From contig PDIM01000048.1 in NCBI GenBank assembly GCA_002811675.1, forward strand, positions 89,673 to 125,855: 36,183 bases of DNA, given 5' to 3'. The position numbers were made by a program, and so were the translations under genes. The stretch is from Ichthyosporea sp. XGB-2017a (lineage: Eukaryota > Opisthokonta > Ichthyosporea). Positions 1 through 8,349 of this stretch are shown in pieces. The number at the start of each line of letters is the position of its first letter. Within the stretch, counting starts at the first letter, position 1. The notes beneath the pieces were generated by a model that worked only from the letters and a program-made list of their open reading frames with translations, was not told the origin of the DNA and made no database searches.

Positions 1-514
1 GGGGTGGGGTCTGAATGAATCTTGTAATATGCAATCGAAAGTAGTGTTTTATGTTTATACAAGAATGAAATTTTCTTTGAAGTCTAGTGAGCGAGTGGGG
101 ATGAAAAAGGAAACTGCGGAATAGTGATTAATTACTTTCTAAAAGGAATGAATGGGAGTGGGATAATTTTGTGTTTGCGATTTATGCAGCTCGGGATTGA
201 TCTTACGGTTCATCTTATAGTTGTTAGATGGTGTTGTAAGGTACATACGTTTGAGAACTGTATTATGATTCTCAATACATTGTTGAGAACAATTTGTAAA
301 AAGAGCAAGGGTTTAGTAAATGTGTGCTCATTGTTCGAAGCTGGTTTAAAGGGGAAAAGAGGGGTAGAGTAAAGAAAGGAAACAATATTTGATAGGTGTG
401 GGTACAATAGTGTTCAATATGTTGATGTCATGGGGCATTGATATTTTGGTCAAAGTTACTGCATTTTGTTTGGATTGAATTTTTAACGTGTAAATTGTTT
501 TTTTTTTTTTCAGG
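1..514 (+). other. 5' region and intron upstream of the eL19 coding exon
   Basis: No complete gene is visible here. The stretch ends in a 13-T polypyrimidine tract and a cag acceptor at 511-513, so at least its right part is an intron of the eL19 gene. The next exon starts GGTGACT and needs two bases from upstream. By homology the protein should begin M-V/S-x-L-x-L-Q-K-R, so the upstream exon most simply ends in AT and the start codon is split AT|G. No strong donor preceded by AT is obvious, so the first exon may lie left of the window. An alternative is ATG at 228 with donor GTAAGG at 236, which would give a start two residues longer than usual. No convincing C/D snoRNA was seen. Confidence 0.5.
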
Positions 515-1138
515 GTGACTCTTCGTTTGCAGAAGCGCTTGGCCGCCAGCGTCCTTAAGTGCGGTAAAAGAAAAATCTGGTTGGATCCTAATGAAACTAA
601 CGAAATTTCCAATGCCAACTCTCGTCAAGTCGTGAGAAAGCTTGTGAAGGATGGTTACATTATCAGAAAGCCCGAGGCTATCCACTCTCTTTCTCGTGTC
701 AGAAGAAGACGTGCTGCCAAGAGACTTGGACGTCACTCCGGTTACGGTAAGCGTCACGGTACCGCTGATGCCCGTATGCCCGTTAAGGTTATCTGGATGA
801 GACGTATGCGTGTTTTGAGACGCCTTTTGGCCAAATACCGTGAGGCCAAGAAAATTGACAAGCACTTGTACCACCACCTGTACCTTAAAGCTAAGGGTAA
901 CAGTTTCAAGAACAAGCGTGTTTTGATGGAGTACATCCACATTAAGAAAGCTGAAAAGGCCCGTGCTAAGATGCTCAGCGACCAGGCCGAGGCCCGTCGT
1001 GCCAAGACTAAGGCTGCTCGTGAACGTCGTGAAGTTCGTCAGGAAGCCAAGAAGGCTGAGGTTCTTGCTGCTTATGCTGCTGAAGATGCCAAGGCTGCTG
1101 GTGCCGCCAAGGCCGCTCCCAAGAAGGCCAAGAAGTAA
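514..1138 (+). CDS. RPL19: 60S ribosomal protein eL19 (main exon, 5' end incomplete)
   Basis: Ribosomal protein of the large cytosolic subunit. The exon opens directly after a cag acceptor at 511-513. From GTG at 515 it encodes [12 protein letters not shown], then the family hallmarks [23 protein letters not shown] and A-R-M-P, followed by [10 protein letters not shown] and Y-H-H-L-Y. Length (about 208 residues) matches the family. The C-terminal tail is a long Lys/Ala/Glu-rich helix ending A-P-K-K-A-K-K, as in other eukaryotic eL19. GTG is not a true start: the ATG is split by, or lies before, the upstream intron. Stop TAA. A probable AATAAA signal follows at 1160. The gene is convergent with RAMP4. 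Confidence 0.97.
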
Positions 1139-1159
1139 AGTGTTTGCTCCTTTCTATTA

Positions 1160-1165
1160 AATAAA
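1160..1165 (+). terminator. AATAAA poly(A) signal of eL19
   Basis: Hexamer 22 bases after the eL19 stop codon, in an AT-rich stretch. This is a position-based call; the cleavage site was not determined. Confidence 0.5.
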
Positions 1166-1583
1166 TGACACGTTAAAGCTGCAAAATAATTAAAAACATC
1201 AAGTGGGAAACGAAAGAATGAGTACTAAGCCTTACTTTGGCTATTGTTTATTTTTGACTACTCTGCATGGAAGAGCTTGGTGAAAAGTTTCATTGAATGA
1301 ATTAATCCCCATCACAAAAGGTATGGCATTCACAAGAACTTCTCACCCTCTCGTTAGCGAAAAGGATGACTTTTTAAACAAAATATAGCTTCAACAGTTA
1401 TGCACTTTCACGCTTCATATGCCTGGGACGCCCATTTTTATTTCCCATATCCCAAACAAAATTCCAGAGGTACAAAGCAATAAAAAGGTATTTCGCCCCA
1501 CACCCGAAGATGAATAACTTCTCTTTGTTTGAAATGTGCCCAATCAAAATAAGTAGAATCCACAAAAAGACATGTAAGACGCT
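1166..1583. other. convergent intergenic region eL19 / RAMP4
   Basis: About 420 bases between the ends of two converging genes. It holds both 3' untranslated regions. No further coding exon or RNA gene was recognised in either strand. Confidence 0.4.
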
Positions 1584-1978
1584 TTAAATACCAAAGGCGG
1601 CTTGAAGAATTTGAAAGATAGCTGCGCGCAAGAGAAGATTCGTTAAAATAACAGCACTTTACACTAATGCAAACGGATCAGTTTTAACCAGTCCATAATC
1701 ACTTACCAGACCCAATAACAACAAATATAAACAGTCCCAAAACCCAGGTAGGAACGGGGTACTTATCACCCTTATCTTTCTATTTCCATTAAAAAATTTA
1801 ACCAGCATAATGAATGAATAACGGTGTCCTAGTACTCTCACACACCACCAGTACATACAATCAACCCATCTACACTATGTCAAATCAAACGAACCTGAGT
1901 AGTAGGAACCAGTCCTCTTTTAGTGATATTCTTGGCATGTTTTTCACTTGCCATGCGCATGCGAGGAGTAGCAACCAT
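1584..1978 (-). CDS. SERP1: RAMP4/SERP1 stress-associated ER membrane protein (3 exons)
   Basis: Small tail-anchored ER protein that associates with the Sec61 translocon and is linked to glycosylation and ER stress. Exons (minus strand): 1895-1978, 1707-1779 and 1584-1621, joined by GT-AG introns of 115 and 85 bases with donors GTTCGT and GTAAGT. The product is 64 residues, the family's usual size. It starts M-V-A-T-P-R-M-R-M-A-S-E-K-H-A-K-N-I-T, which matches the family signature (R-M-A, E-K-H-x-K-N-I-T-x-R-G). Exon 2 supplies a P-V-P-T-W linker and a hydrophobic segment (V-L-G-L-F-I-F-V-V-I-G-S), and exon 3 ends A-I-F-Q-I-L-Q as in the human protein. All three phases join without a shift. 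The exons are too short for ordinary ORF calling, so the gene is easily missed. It is divergent from the copper chaperone. Confidence 0.95.
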
Positions 1979-2672
1979 TGTGACGATTAAGAAGTTCAAA
2001 CTATTCAGCAAAAAGCGCCGTGGAACATAACAAAAAAAATAACAACCAAATATATAGATGAGTAAAAGCGTTATTACTAACTCAAATTCAATGCCAAATC
2101 ACACAATAAAAGCAACGCAACTTAACATACCAAAAACAACAAAAGGTGAAGAACGGTGTATTATACAACAGCAAATATACGTTCAAACAAACAGGAAATC
2201 CCTCAACTAATCCACTTTCTGCAAGATTGCTAACAAGGGGTAACAGACACTTGCATTAACATTGTTTTATTCTTAACAATACCCTGCAGCAGAAGACTAC
2301 GGTACTCTCTTCCTTCCAGTACTGTGAAAGTACACAACAACAACAACACAACAGCAGCCCCCCCCCCGGCCCAGTTGAGACACTGCAAGTGATCAGTAGC
2401 AGCCAGCTGCGAGATCAGTGCCAGCCTGTGAACCCACAAAAGTTCTAGTTGAAATTATGTACTGCACGTCCAGGCGAGCCGGGGGGTTATAGGGTTACAG
2501 AAGGAGTGCTGCAGAAGTTGCTGGAAGGCATTGATTGATGGATTTATTTAAAGCGGCGTTACGCAAATATTGTTGCAATTAGCTTTGAAGAGTTGGAGTT
2601 TAGTTTGATTTGTTTAATTCGTGTTTGTTTTTTGTTTTGAATTTTAATTTCATAGCATTTGGATTTTAAAGT
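1979..2672. promoter_or_regulatory. divergent promoter region RAMP4 / copper chaperone
   Basis: About 690 bases between two start codons facing away from each other. It contains CAACAA repeats and a 10-C run near 2358-2367. No TATA box was identified with confidence and no additional gene was seen. The open minus-strand frame at 2230-2439 has no family resemblance. Confidence 0.4.
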
Positions 2673-2975
2673 ATGGCTGAGGTGCGTGTGGGAGACAGTG
2701 ATTAAGAGTGCTTGTTTGGGAAAGCTTTACTGATATTGTATTCTATGTGCTATGATTGTTTGTGTTCGTTTTTGTAGGTGCACGTTTTCCAAGTCGAGAT
2801 GACATGCTCGGGGTGTTCGAATGCTGTCAATAGAGTGTTGGGTAAACTCGATGGAATAGACAAGGTAGACATTGATCTTGAAAAGAAAACCGTAAGAATC
2901 GAAGGATCGGTGCCAAAGGATCGCTTGGAGGAACAGCTCAAGAAGACTGGAAAAGAAGTCACTTACATGGCGTAG
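2673..2975 (+). CDS. ATX1: ATX1/ATOX1-like copper chaperone (2 exons)
   Basis: Cytosolic metallochaperone expected to deliver Cu(I) to a P-type ATPase of the secretory pathway. Exons: 2673-2681 (M-A-E) and 2778-2975, separated by a 96-base intron (donor GTGCGT, acceptor TAG), phase 0. The 68-residue product is a single HMA fold. It has F-x-V-E-M-T-C-S-G-C with the two copper-binding cysteines at residues 13 and 16, N-A-V-x-R-V-L, the strand V-D-I-D-L-E-K-K-T-V-R-I, and a C-terminal K-x-G-K-E-V. Length and fold order match yeast Atx1 and human ATOX1. The start lies only three codons before the intron and is supported because it completes the expected M-x-x-V-x-x-F beginning. The gene is convergent with the UBX gene. 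Confidence 0.93.
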
Positions 2976-2996
2976 GTCGCCCCATCTATATCACAT

Positions 2997-3002
2997 TTTA
3001 TT
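2997..3002 (-). terminator. AATAAA poly(A) signal of the UBX gene (minus strand)
   Basis: TTTATT on the plus strand, 105-110 bases beyond the UBXN7-like stop. It lies closer to the chaperone stop than the chaperone's own signal, so the two 3' ends probably overlap. Confidence 0.4.
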
Positions 3003-3056
3003 TAATCAGTCCGTGTGTGTTAGTTTGCTGCGTGCTGCACTCATTGCTATACATTT

Positions 3057-3062
3057 AATAAA
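3057..3062 (+). terminator. AATAAA poly(A) signal of the copper chaperone
   Basis: Hexamer 82 bases after the chaperone stop, inside the predicted 3' untranslated region of the converging UBX gene. Confidence 0.45.
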
Positions 3063-3106
3063 TTCGAAAAGAGAGTGTTTTGGTTGGTTTGTTTCTTTTT
3101 ACCCCG

Positions 3107-4714
3107 CTATATGACAACAGTTATCACTGACGATAATACCCCGGCCTCCTCCAGACTTATTTTCTCATTTTCCTTCAATAATGATCTATCATGCTTCATC
3201 AACTCAAAGGCAGCAGAGGGATCTGGGGAAACAGACTTTACAAATAGAAACAGTTGCTTAACCATTGCCGACTTTAAAAATGACCTCACTTTCCGACTGC
3301 CATCCTCCATTCGAAACTGGATTCTTGTAGTAAGCTCCCTTTGAACCGATTTACCCGGCTCTTCTTCCAGCTGCTCTTCCTCTTCTTCAGTAGGGTTTTG
3401 AGCTGGGCTCGAGGATTCTGTCTTGCTATCTGAGCTACTCGAAGATATATTTACTAGCTCTGAATTTTCGCTCTCAGTCTTCACATCATCTTCGTCTTCA
3501 TCTTCAATTTCTTCACAAATACTGCCATCCTCGTCCGATGAGTAAATCATTACAACGCGACTTTTCTTGGGCTTTGGCTTTTCCTGCTCACCTAAAGATG
3601 CTGCTATAGCAAGTGCAATTTGAGCCTCTTCGTCTTCGTCCATGATTTTCCGCCTTTTAGCATCCATCTCATCGACAGTGCAATTGCCAGTAAGAGAGTG
3701 TGATGACAAAAAGCCTGTGATTAGCTCAGCAAGTGAGTGGGGATCCGTTAGCTGTTCCACACCCCAGTTGGTCATTCTTTCTCCTGTCCGGGGGTCAATG
3801 ATGGCCACATGTGGAAACCCATTGCACGGATAATATTGACAATATCGCTCACCCTCTTCGGAGGTGCTATAAATCTGCATGAATAAAAAGTTTTCCTTGA
3901 TCATTCCCCTGACCACCTCGTTGCTCCACACGTCTCTGTTCATCACTTGGCAAAGAAATTGCGTAGGCTCCTGGATATTAACAAGCAGCCACTTATTATT
4001 TTCTTCCCCAGACTCCTTTGCTTGGTCAAACGTTCCATGAAAATACAAATCCAGGGGTGGTTTGAATAAATTGGCAAGCGTTCGACGCTCTCTGTCGTTG
4101 GTGCCCTGTGCCAATTCCTCTTCGAAATTACGAAATGCTTCGAACGCAGTCGCCCTGTGGCTAGCTCTAGGCCTGCTTCGATTGCGCCTATCCTCATAAT
4201 CACCCGTATCAGGTATCTGATCAATTAACACACCCCTGGTTTGAGGGATAGGAGCTCGAACTTCTTCCTCCCCTGCCATTGCGGAACTCTTTGGCTCCTG
4301 CCCTTGAGAGCCCCAATGCAATTCCAGAGCGGTATTTACATCATTTGCTGCCGCGGCAAGCAAATTTTGAGCATATTCGATTGACGAAGCGTCGCTGGGC
4401 ATCTGTATCATAGATAGAAACTCTTTTACAAGGACATTGTCGCTGTTAGATCCCCCCTTTTGAACCGATTTACCCTTTCTATCGGCCTTTTCAGCCCCTT
4501 TCGACAGCATACTTTCATTTATTTCCCTATTATCACTACCTTTCGCTGGAACACTATATCCTTCTTTAAGATTGGACTTTGCTTTTTTACTAGAACTAGC
4601 TCTGATTTCTTCTTCTACAAGATCCACTACCTCACCCTCACTCGCTTCCACTTCCTTGGTCAACTTTCTTTTTCTTTTTCCTTTCTCTCTAGATGAACTT
4701 CCCCTACTAGACAT
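3107..4714 (-). CDS. UBXN7-like UBA-UAS-UIM-UBX protein
   Basis: Probable adaptor linking ubiquitylated substrates to the AAA ATPase p97/Cdc48. The 535-residue single-exon product has, in order: a basic, likely nuclear-localising N terminus (K-G-K-R-K-R-K at 11-17); a UBA-like helix bundle at about 93-136; a UAS thioredoxin-like domain at about 205-340; a ubiquitin-interacting motif at about 358-376 (D-E-D-E-E-A-Q-I-A-L-A-I-A-A-S-L); an acidic and Ser-rich linker at about 395-455; and a UBX beta-grasp at 459-535. This order is that of UBXN7. The UBX loop that normally reads F-P-R-R is here H-D-R-S, so p97 binding may be altered. Start ATG 4714, stop TAG. Divergent from the dipeptidase. Confidence 0.9.
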   Translation of the reverse strand: MSSRGSSSREKGKRKRKLTKEVEASEGEVVDLVEEEIRASSSKKAKSNLKEGYSVPAKGSDNREINESMLSKGAEKADRKGKSVQKGGSNSDNVLVKEFLSMIQMPSDASSIEYAQNLLAAAANDVNTALELHWGSQGQEPKSSAMAGEEEVRAPIPQTRGVLIDQIPDTGDYEDRRNRSRPRASHRATAFEAFRNFEEELAQGTNDRERRTLANLFKPPLDLYFHGTFDQAKESGEENNKWLLVNIQEPTQFLCQVMNRDVWSNEVVRGMIKENFLFMQIYSTSEEGERYCQYYPCNGFPHVAIIDPRTGERMTNWGVEQLTDPHSLAELITGFLSSHSLTGNCTVDEMDAKRRKIMDEDEEAQIALAIAASLGEQEKPKPKKSRVVMIYSSDEDGSICEEIEDEDEDDVKTESENSELVNISSSSSDSKTESSSPAQNPTEEEEEQLEEEPGKSVQRELTTRIQFRMEDGSRKVRSFLKSAMVKQLFLFVKSVSPDPSAAFELMKHDRSLLKENEKISLEEAGVLSSVITVVI

Positions 4715-4798
4715 TTCTTTCCTTCCTCAATACGGCGAACTCTTCCCAATCCACTCTACACAAACCATAACCCGAGTCTAGTCCCTGTGTGTCTACAT

Positions 4799-4826
4799 CA
4801 CACACACACACACACACACACACACA
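4799..4826. repeat. (CA)14 microsatellite
   Basis: Uninterrupted CA dinucleotide array of 28 bases, about 85 bases upstream of the minus-strand UBX gene start. Likely polymorphic in length. Confidence 0.95.
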
Positions 4827-5708
4827 GTGTTTCAACTTTCACCCTTCCTTCTCCTTATTAACCCTCTTCCCCTCCTCGATAATAATTATGGATGACTGAT
4901 CAACAATCGGCATTTTTGCCTCCTCACTCCAGTCTCCAGACTCCAGCGAGTCCAGCCTCCTCCCTACTCTACTCAAATTTTTTATTCCAATTTTCCAATT
5001 TTGAATTTTGCAATTTTTGTTTTGGCAGAGGGCAATAACAACTTTGGGCCACGAGTCACGTCCTGACTGTTTGGACTTTGGATAAACTGAAAGTCAGTTG
5101 CCTGAGGGCTGAGGACCTTGAAAAGTGGGAACCCGGTGAAAGGCGGTGCCATGATACCATAAAGGCAATATGCAATTACGGGCACTTAGAAACGAGTCCG
5201 TCCTGCTTTGAAGAACACACAAAATGACTTTTATTTTATGATGCTTTTGAGTTTTGAGTTGGATTTCCATCTCGTTGAAAAGAACGGTACGCCAGCCCCT
5301 ATGAATTATTTCAGCCCAATTAAGCTCTTCTTTGCTTTTCAAAATAGAAGAATTCATTAAAAGCCTTTATCCGCGGCTTTCTGATACATTTGCGTACAAC
5401 ATACTCAAAATAAACACTTTTTTCTGCTCCGAACGATTCGCTGCATGAGCCTTCGATCTATCTGTTTTACGTAAACACAAAGCTAAAAATGTGTATGACT
5501 TGCAGTCGTAAATTTTCGCAGTGCTTTACTTATTAGCTGGACGCGAACAGTGACTGCAATATCACCTAAGAATTACAACACACAAGATAATAAAAACCCT
5601 ATACTAATCCAATTTGATACAGTTGAGTCACGATAATGCCCAATCAGCTGGGCCAGAATTACTGTACAATATTCCATATTCTCCCCCGCCCCTTCTTCAT
5701 TGCAGCCA

Positions 5709-5715
5709 TATAAAA
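5709..5715 (+). promoter_or_regulatory. candidate TATA box of the dipeptidase gene
   Basis: TATAAAA, 107 bases before the ATG at 5822, in an otherwise C-rich context. The position fits a TATA box with a leader of about 75 bases; the call rests on motif and distance only. Confidence 0.4.
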
Positions 5716-5821
5716 CCTCGCCGGGATCTTTTGCGGGTGGCTGCCTCGCTATGTAAATGGTTCTTGCCCTCTCTGCTGCTGGATTTGAATAAGTGTTCAC
5801 TCTGAGATTCCCTTGAGAATA

Positions 5822-7732
5822 ATGAAGAATATTGCTGCTGCTCTGGCCGTTTTGGCTTGCGTGGCTGTTGTTAGTGCCGTGGAGTTTGCTCCCGGTGTCA
5901 AACTGATTGATGAAGTTACCCCAAATGAACATAGTGATCGATGTACTACTATTGCTGCTGGAAGAAAAGCGACTGATGAAGATTTCACTGTCTTGACCTA
6001 TACTGCTGATTGTGCAGAGTGTGATAACCGTGTCATGAAGATCCCTGCTATGGATCACAAGAAGGGAGACAAAAAGAAAATCATCGACTCTCTTCAACCA
6101 GAATATCCCAGATATGTTGGAGACGACCGTGGCAAATGGTACAAGGCAGTCAACAAAGATCAGAACGAAACCGCTGCTCGCGCTTTTACTCCTCAAGTAA
6201 ATCATACTTATGCATACTTTGATTCAGTGTATGGTGTTATGAATGAACATGGTCTTGGTATGGGAGAAAGTAGCTGTTACTCTCGTATTGCAGTTGGACG
6301 TAATAGCACTGCGGTTTGGGAAATTGCCGAATTGTCTAGAGTTGCTTTGGAAAGATGTACTACTGCCAGGTGTGCAATTAAACTCATGGGAAGATTGGCC
6401 GAAGAGTCGGGATTCTATGGAGATGATGGTGAATATGGTGAGGCTTTGAGCATCATTGACAATGAAGAAACTTGGATGTTTGAGATTTCTGGAACACCAA
6501 AGGCCGATAGTGCAGTTTGGGTTGCTCAGCGTGTGCCTGATGACCATATTGCTGTTTGCGCAAACTCTTACAAAATTCGTGAAATTGATACAGATAGTGA
6601 TGATTTTATGTACTCTTCGAACATCTTTTCACTTGCTGAAGAGCTTGGATTTTACAATCCAAAGAAAGAAACTTTTGTTTGGGCAAAGCACTACGCACCA
6701 GTTAGCACAAAGCCTGCTTATTCGGATAGAAGAGTTTGGAGAGTGTTTGACTTGGCTGCACCTTCTTTGAAATTGAACGCCCATCTTATTTCAGACACCT
6801 CTTATCCATTTTCTGTAAAGGTTGATAAACAACTACCCCTTAAGTTTTTCATGGAATTGAATAGAGACTTTTACGAAGGAACTGAATTTGATTTGACCAA
6901 AGGCCTTGCTGCTGGACCTTGGTCAACACCTTTCAGACAAGAAGGTGGTGTGGGACCTCACGTACCTCAATTTGAACGTGCCATCAGCATTCATAGAACC
7001 TCTTACAGTCTTGTTGTAGCTCACAGGCACAATGTAGATCCTTCTGTGGGTTCAGTTGCTTGGTTTGCCCCGGATGCTCCCCATGCCTCTTGTTATGTTC
7101 CGTTGTACGCCGGGGCTGAGGATGTTGCTGAACCTTATGCCACTGGTTCCTTGAAGGCTTTTGAGCGTAACGCTTGGTGGGCTTTTGACTTTTTGGCTAA
7201 CTGGATTAACTTCAAGTTTTCAATGATGATTAAGGATGTTCGCCAAATGCAGGAAAAGTTTGAGAACAAGTTTTTTGAGCAAGACAAAATTGTGAGAGAG
7301 AAGTTTTTTGAACTCAAAAAAACTGATTCTGCTAAAGCTCTGGAATATGTTAGCAAGTACGTTATTGAAGAGAGTACCAACTTGGTCACCTCTTGGTGGA
7401 AGTTTTCTGATGATATGATTGTCAAGTACAATGATGGATATGTTAATGATGAAGAAAAGTTGGGAAAAACTACCCCATATACGGGTGACTGGATGGAGCT
7501 GTTCTATGAAGATCAAAACAGTGAGAACGGACTTTTATCTGAAATCAAGTCCCTGAAGGCTGAAGTGAAAAGCTTGAAGAACGCTGACAAAGCAGTTGCT
7601 CCTGCAACCCGCTCTAGTGGAGGAAACACTGCTGCCGTACTTATCGGAATGGTTCTTGGTGCAGCTGTAGCTTCGTCGATGTTTGCTGTTTTTAGTTCTA
7701 AGAAAAAGAGTGGTTATTCCCCGTTGGCGTAA
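5822..7732 (+). CDS. C69-family dipeptidase, secretory with C-terminal membrane anchor
   Basis: Ntn-hydrolase dipeptidase of peptidase family C69 (PepDA type, PF03577). Residues 1-19 are a signal peptide (A-L-A-V-L-A-C-V-A-V-V-S-A). The N-terminal nucleophile after propeptide removal is Cys41 in R-C-T-T-I-A-A-G-R-K-A-T, the family hallmark. Potential N-glycosylation sites (N-E-T, N-H-T, N-S-T) follow. A short coiled coil at about 567-590 (L-K-A-E-V-K-S-L-K) precedes a transmembrane helix at about 603-624 and a basic cytosolic tail ending K-K-K-S-G-Y-S-P-L-A. The tail contains a Y-x-x-hydrophobic signal at 632-635, as used for lysosomal sorting. The enzyme is therefore probably a type I lysosomal or vacuolar membrane protein; location is inference. 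Start is the ATG at 5822; an in-frame TTG at 5813 is not a start. Single exon, 636 residues. Confidence 0.92.
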   Translation: MKNIAAALAVLACVAVVSAVEFAPGVKLIDEVTPNEHSDRCTTIAAGRKATDEDFTVLTYTADCAECDNRVMKIPAMDHKKGDKKKIIDSLQPEYPRYVGDDRGKWYKAVNKDQNETAARAFTPQVNHTYAYFDSVYGVMNEHGLGMGESSCYSRIAVGRNSTAVWEIAELSRVALERCTTARCAIKLMGRLAEESGFYGDDGEYGEALSIIDNEETWMFEISGTPKADSAVWVAQRVPDDHIAVCANSYKIREIDTDSDDFMYSSNIFSLAEELGFYNPKKETFVWAKHYAPVSTKPAYSDRRVWRVFDLAAPSLKLNAHLISDTSYPFSVKVDKQLPLKFFMELNRDFYEGTEFDLTKGLAAGPWSTPFRQEGGVGPHVPQFERAISIHRTSYSLVVAHRHNVDPSVGSVAWFAPDAPHASCYVPLYAGAEDVAEPYATGSLKAFERNAWWAFDFLANWINFKFSMMIKDVRQMQEKFENKFFEQDKIVREKFFELKKTDSAKALEYVSKYVIEESTNLVTSWWKFSDDMIVKYNDGYVNDEEKLGKTTPYTGDWMELFYEDQNSENGLLSEIKSLKAEVKSLKNADKAVAPATRSSGGNTAAVLIGMVLGAAVASSMFAVFSSKKKSGYSPLA

Positions 7733-7773
7733 TTGCATCTCACGTACATTGTACAATGAACCTTAATTTAAAC

Positions 7774-7779
7774 AATAAA
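7774..7779 (+). terminator. AATAAA poly(A) signal of the dipeptidase
   Basis: Hexamer 42 bases after the stop codon, followed by A-rich sequence. Confidence 0.5.
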
Positions 7780-7990
7780 GCTTTAAAGACTTAAAAAACA
7801 AAAACAAAAATTTCCAGGCCCCTTTGTGTGGCCTCTTTGCAAGCTGTGCTTTGTAAGGTGCCTGAGCAAACTGTTGTAGGAATAGAACATAGACCCATGA
7901 ATAGAATAGAATTATGTTCGAATTCTCGACGTCGACTCCATTTGCCGAAGGGTCGACCAAGTCAGCTGTTCCCCCTCCTCGTGACCCTTC

Positions 7991-8007
7991 CCCTCGAGCC
8001 TCGAGGG
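7991..8007. repeat. 17-base palindrome
   Basis: Two perfect 8-base arms (CCCTCGAG and CTCGAGGG) around a single C, inside the 7733-8349 gap. It could be a dimeric protein-binding site or chance. Confidence 0.8.
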
Positions 8008-8349
8008 TTACGCCATTTATGTAATGTGTCTCAAAATAGCCTCGGGAAATGCAAACAGGAATTACAGGAATCACCTCATGTTGCACTGGAATTCGTATCC
8101 CATTAGCAAAGTTTATATATTTGCAAGATACTCTTATATACAGTCTAGGTCATGGAACGGCATTCTCTGTTTATATACCTCCACAACCAAAACTGTTGGT
8201 GCACTGTTCTCTCTAGCCGCGCTGTTCTGTGCTGGAGTGTTGGATTTTGTCAAAATCTGAATACTTTAAGAATATAGTCGGTGAATTGGTGTTTGGGAAA
8301 CATACTCTTTGTTTATTTGTTCTCTTTTCTTTTAAAAATCACATTCAAT

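Larger units (their letters stand above)
4715..5821. promoter_or_regulatory. divergent promoter region UBX gene / dipeptidase
   Basis: About 1.1 kb between two start codons. It holds a (CA)14 microsatellite close to the UBX start and a candidate TATA box close to the dipeptidase. A minus-strand ORF from ATG at 5357 to 5094 (87 codons, beginning M-N-S-S-I-L-K-S-K-E-E-L) resembles no family I know and is not called as a gene. Confidence 0.45.
7733..8349. other. gap between the only two same-strand neighbours
   Basis: The first part is the dipeptidase 3' untranslated region with AATAAA at 7774-7779. From about 8140 down to 7763 the minus strand is open for roughly 120 codons but has no ATG and resembles no family I recognise. 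A 17-base palindrome lies at 7991-8007. No hidden gene could be assembled. The cytidylyltransferase promoter presumably lies in the right half. Confidence 0.35.

Noticed and set aside
2230..2439. 69-codon minus-strand ORF with a hydrophobic stretch
   Set aside because: The hydrophobicity comes from CAACAA/GTTGTT repeats and a C run; no signal of a real gene.
5094..5357. 87-codon minus-strand ORF with an ATG in the UBX / dipeptidase promoter
   Set aside because: No recognisable domain, compositionally unremarkable, and inside a divergent promoter; an ORF of this length occurs easily by chance.
7828..8106. Plus-strand frame in the dipeptidase / cytidylyltransferase gap
   Set aside because: Starts only at GTG and has no recognisable motif; it mirrors the open minus-strand frame.
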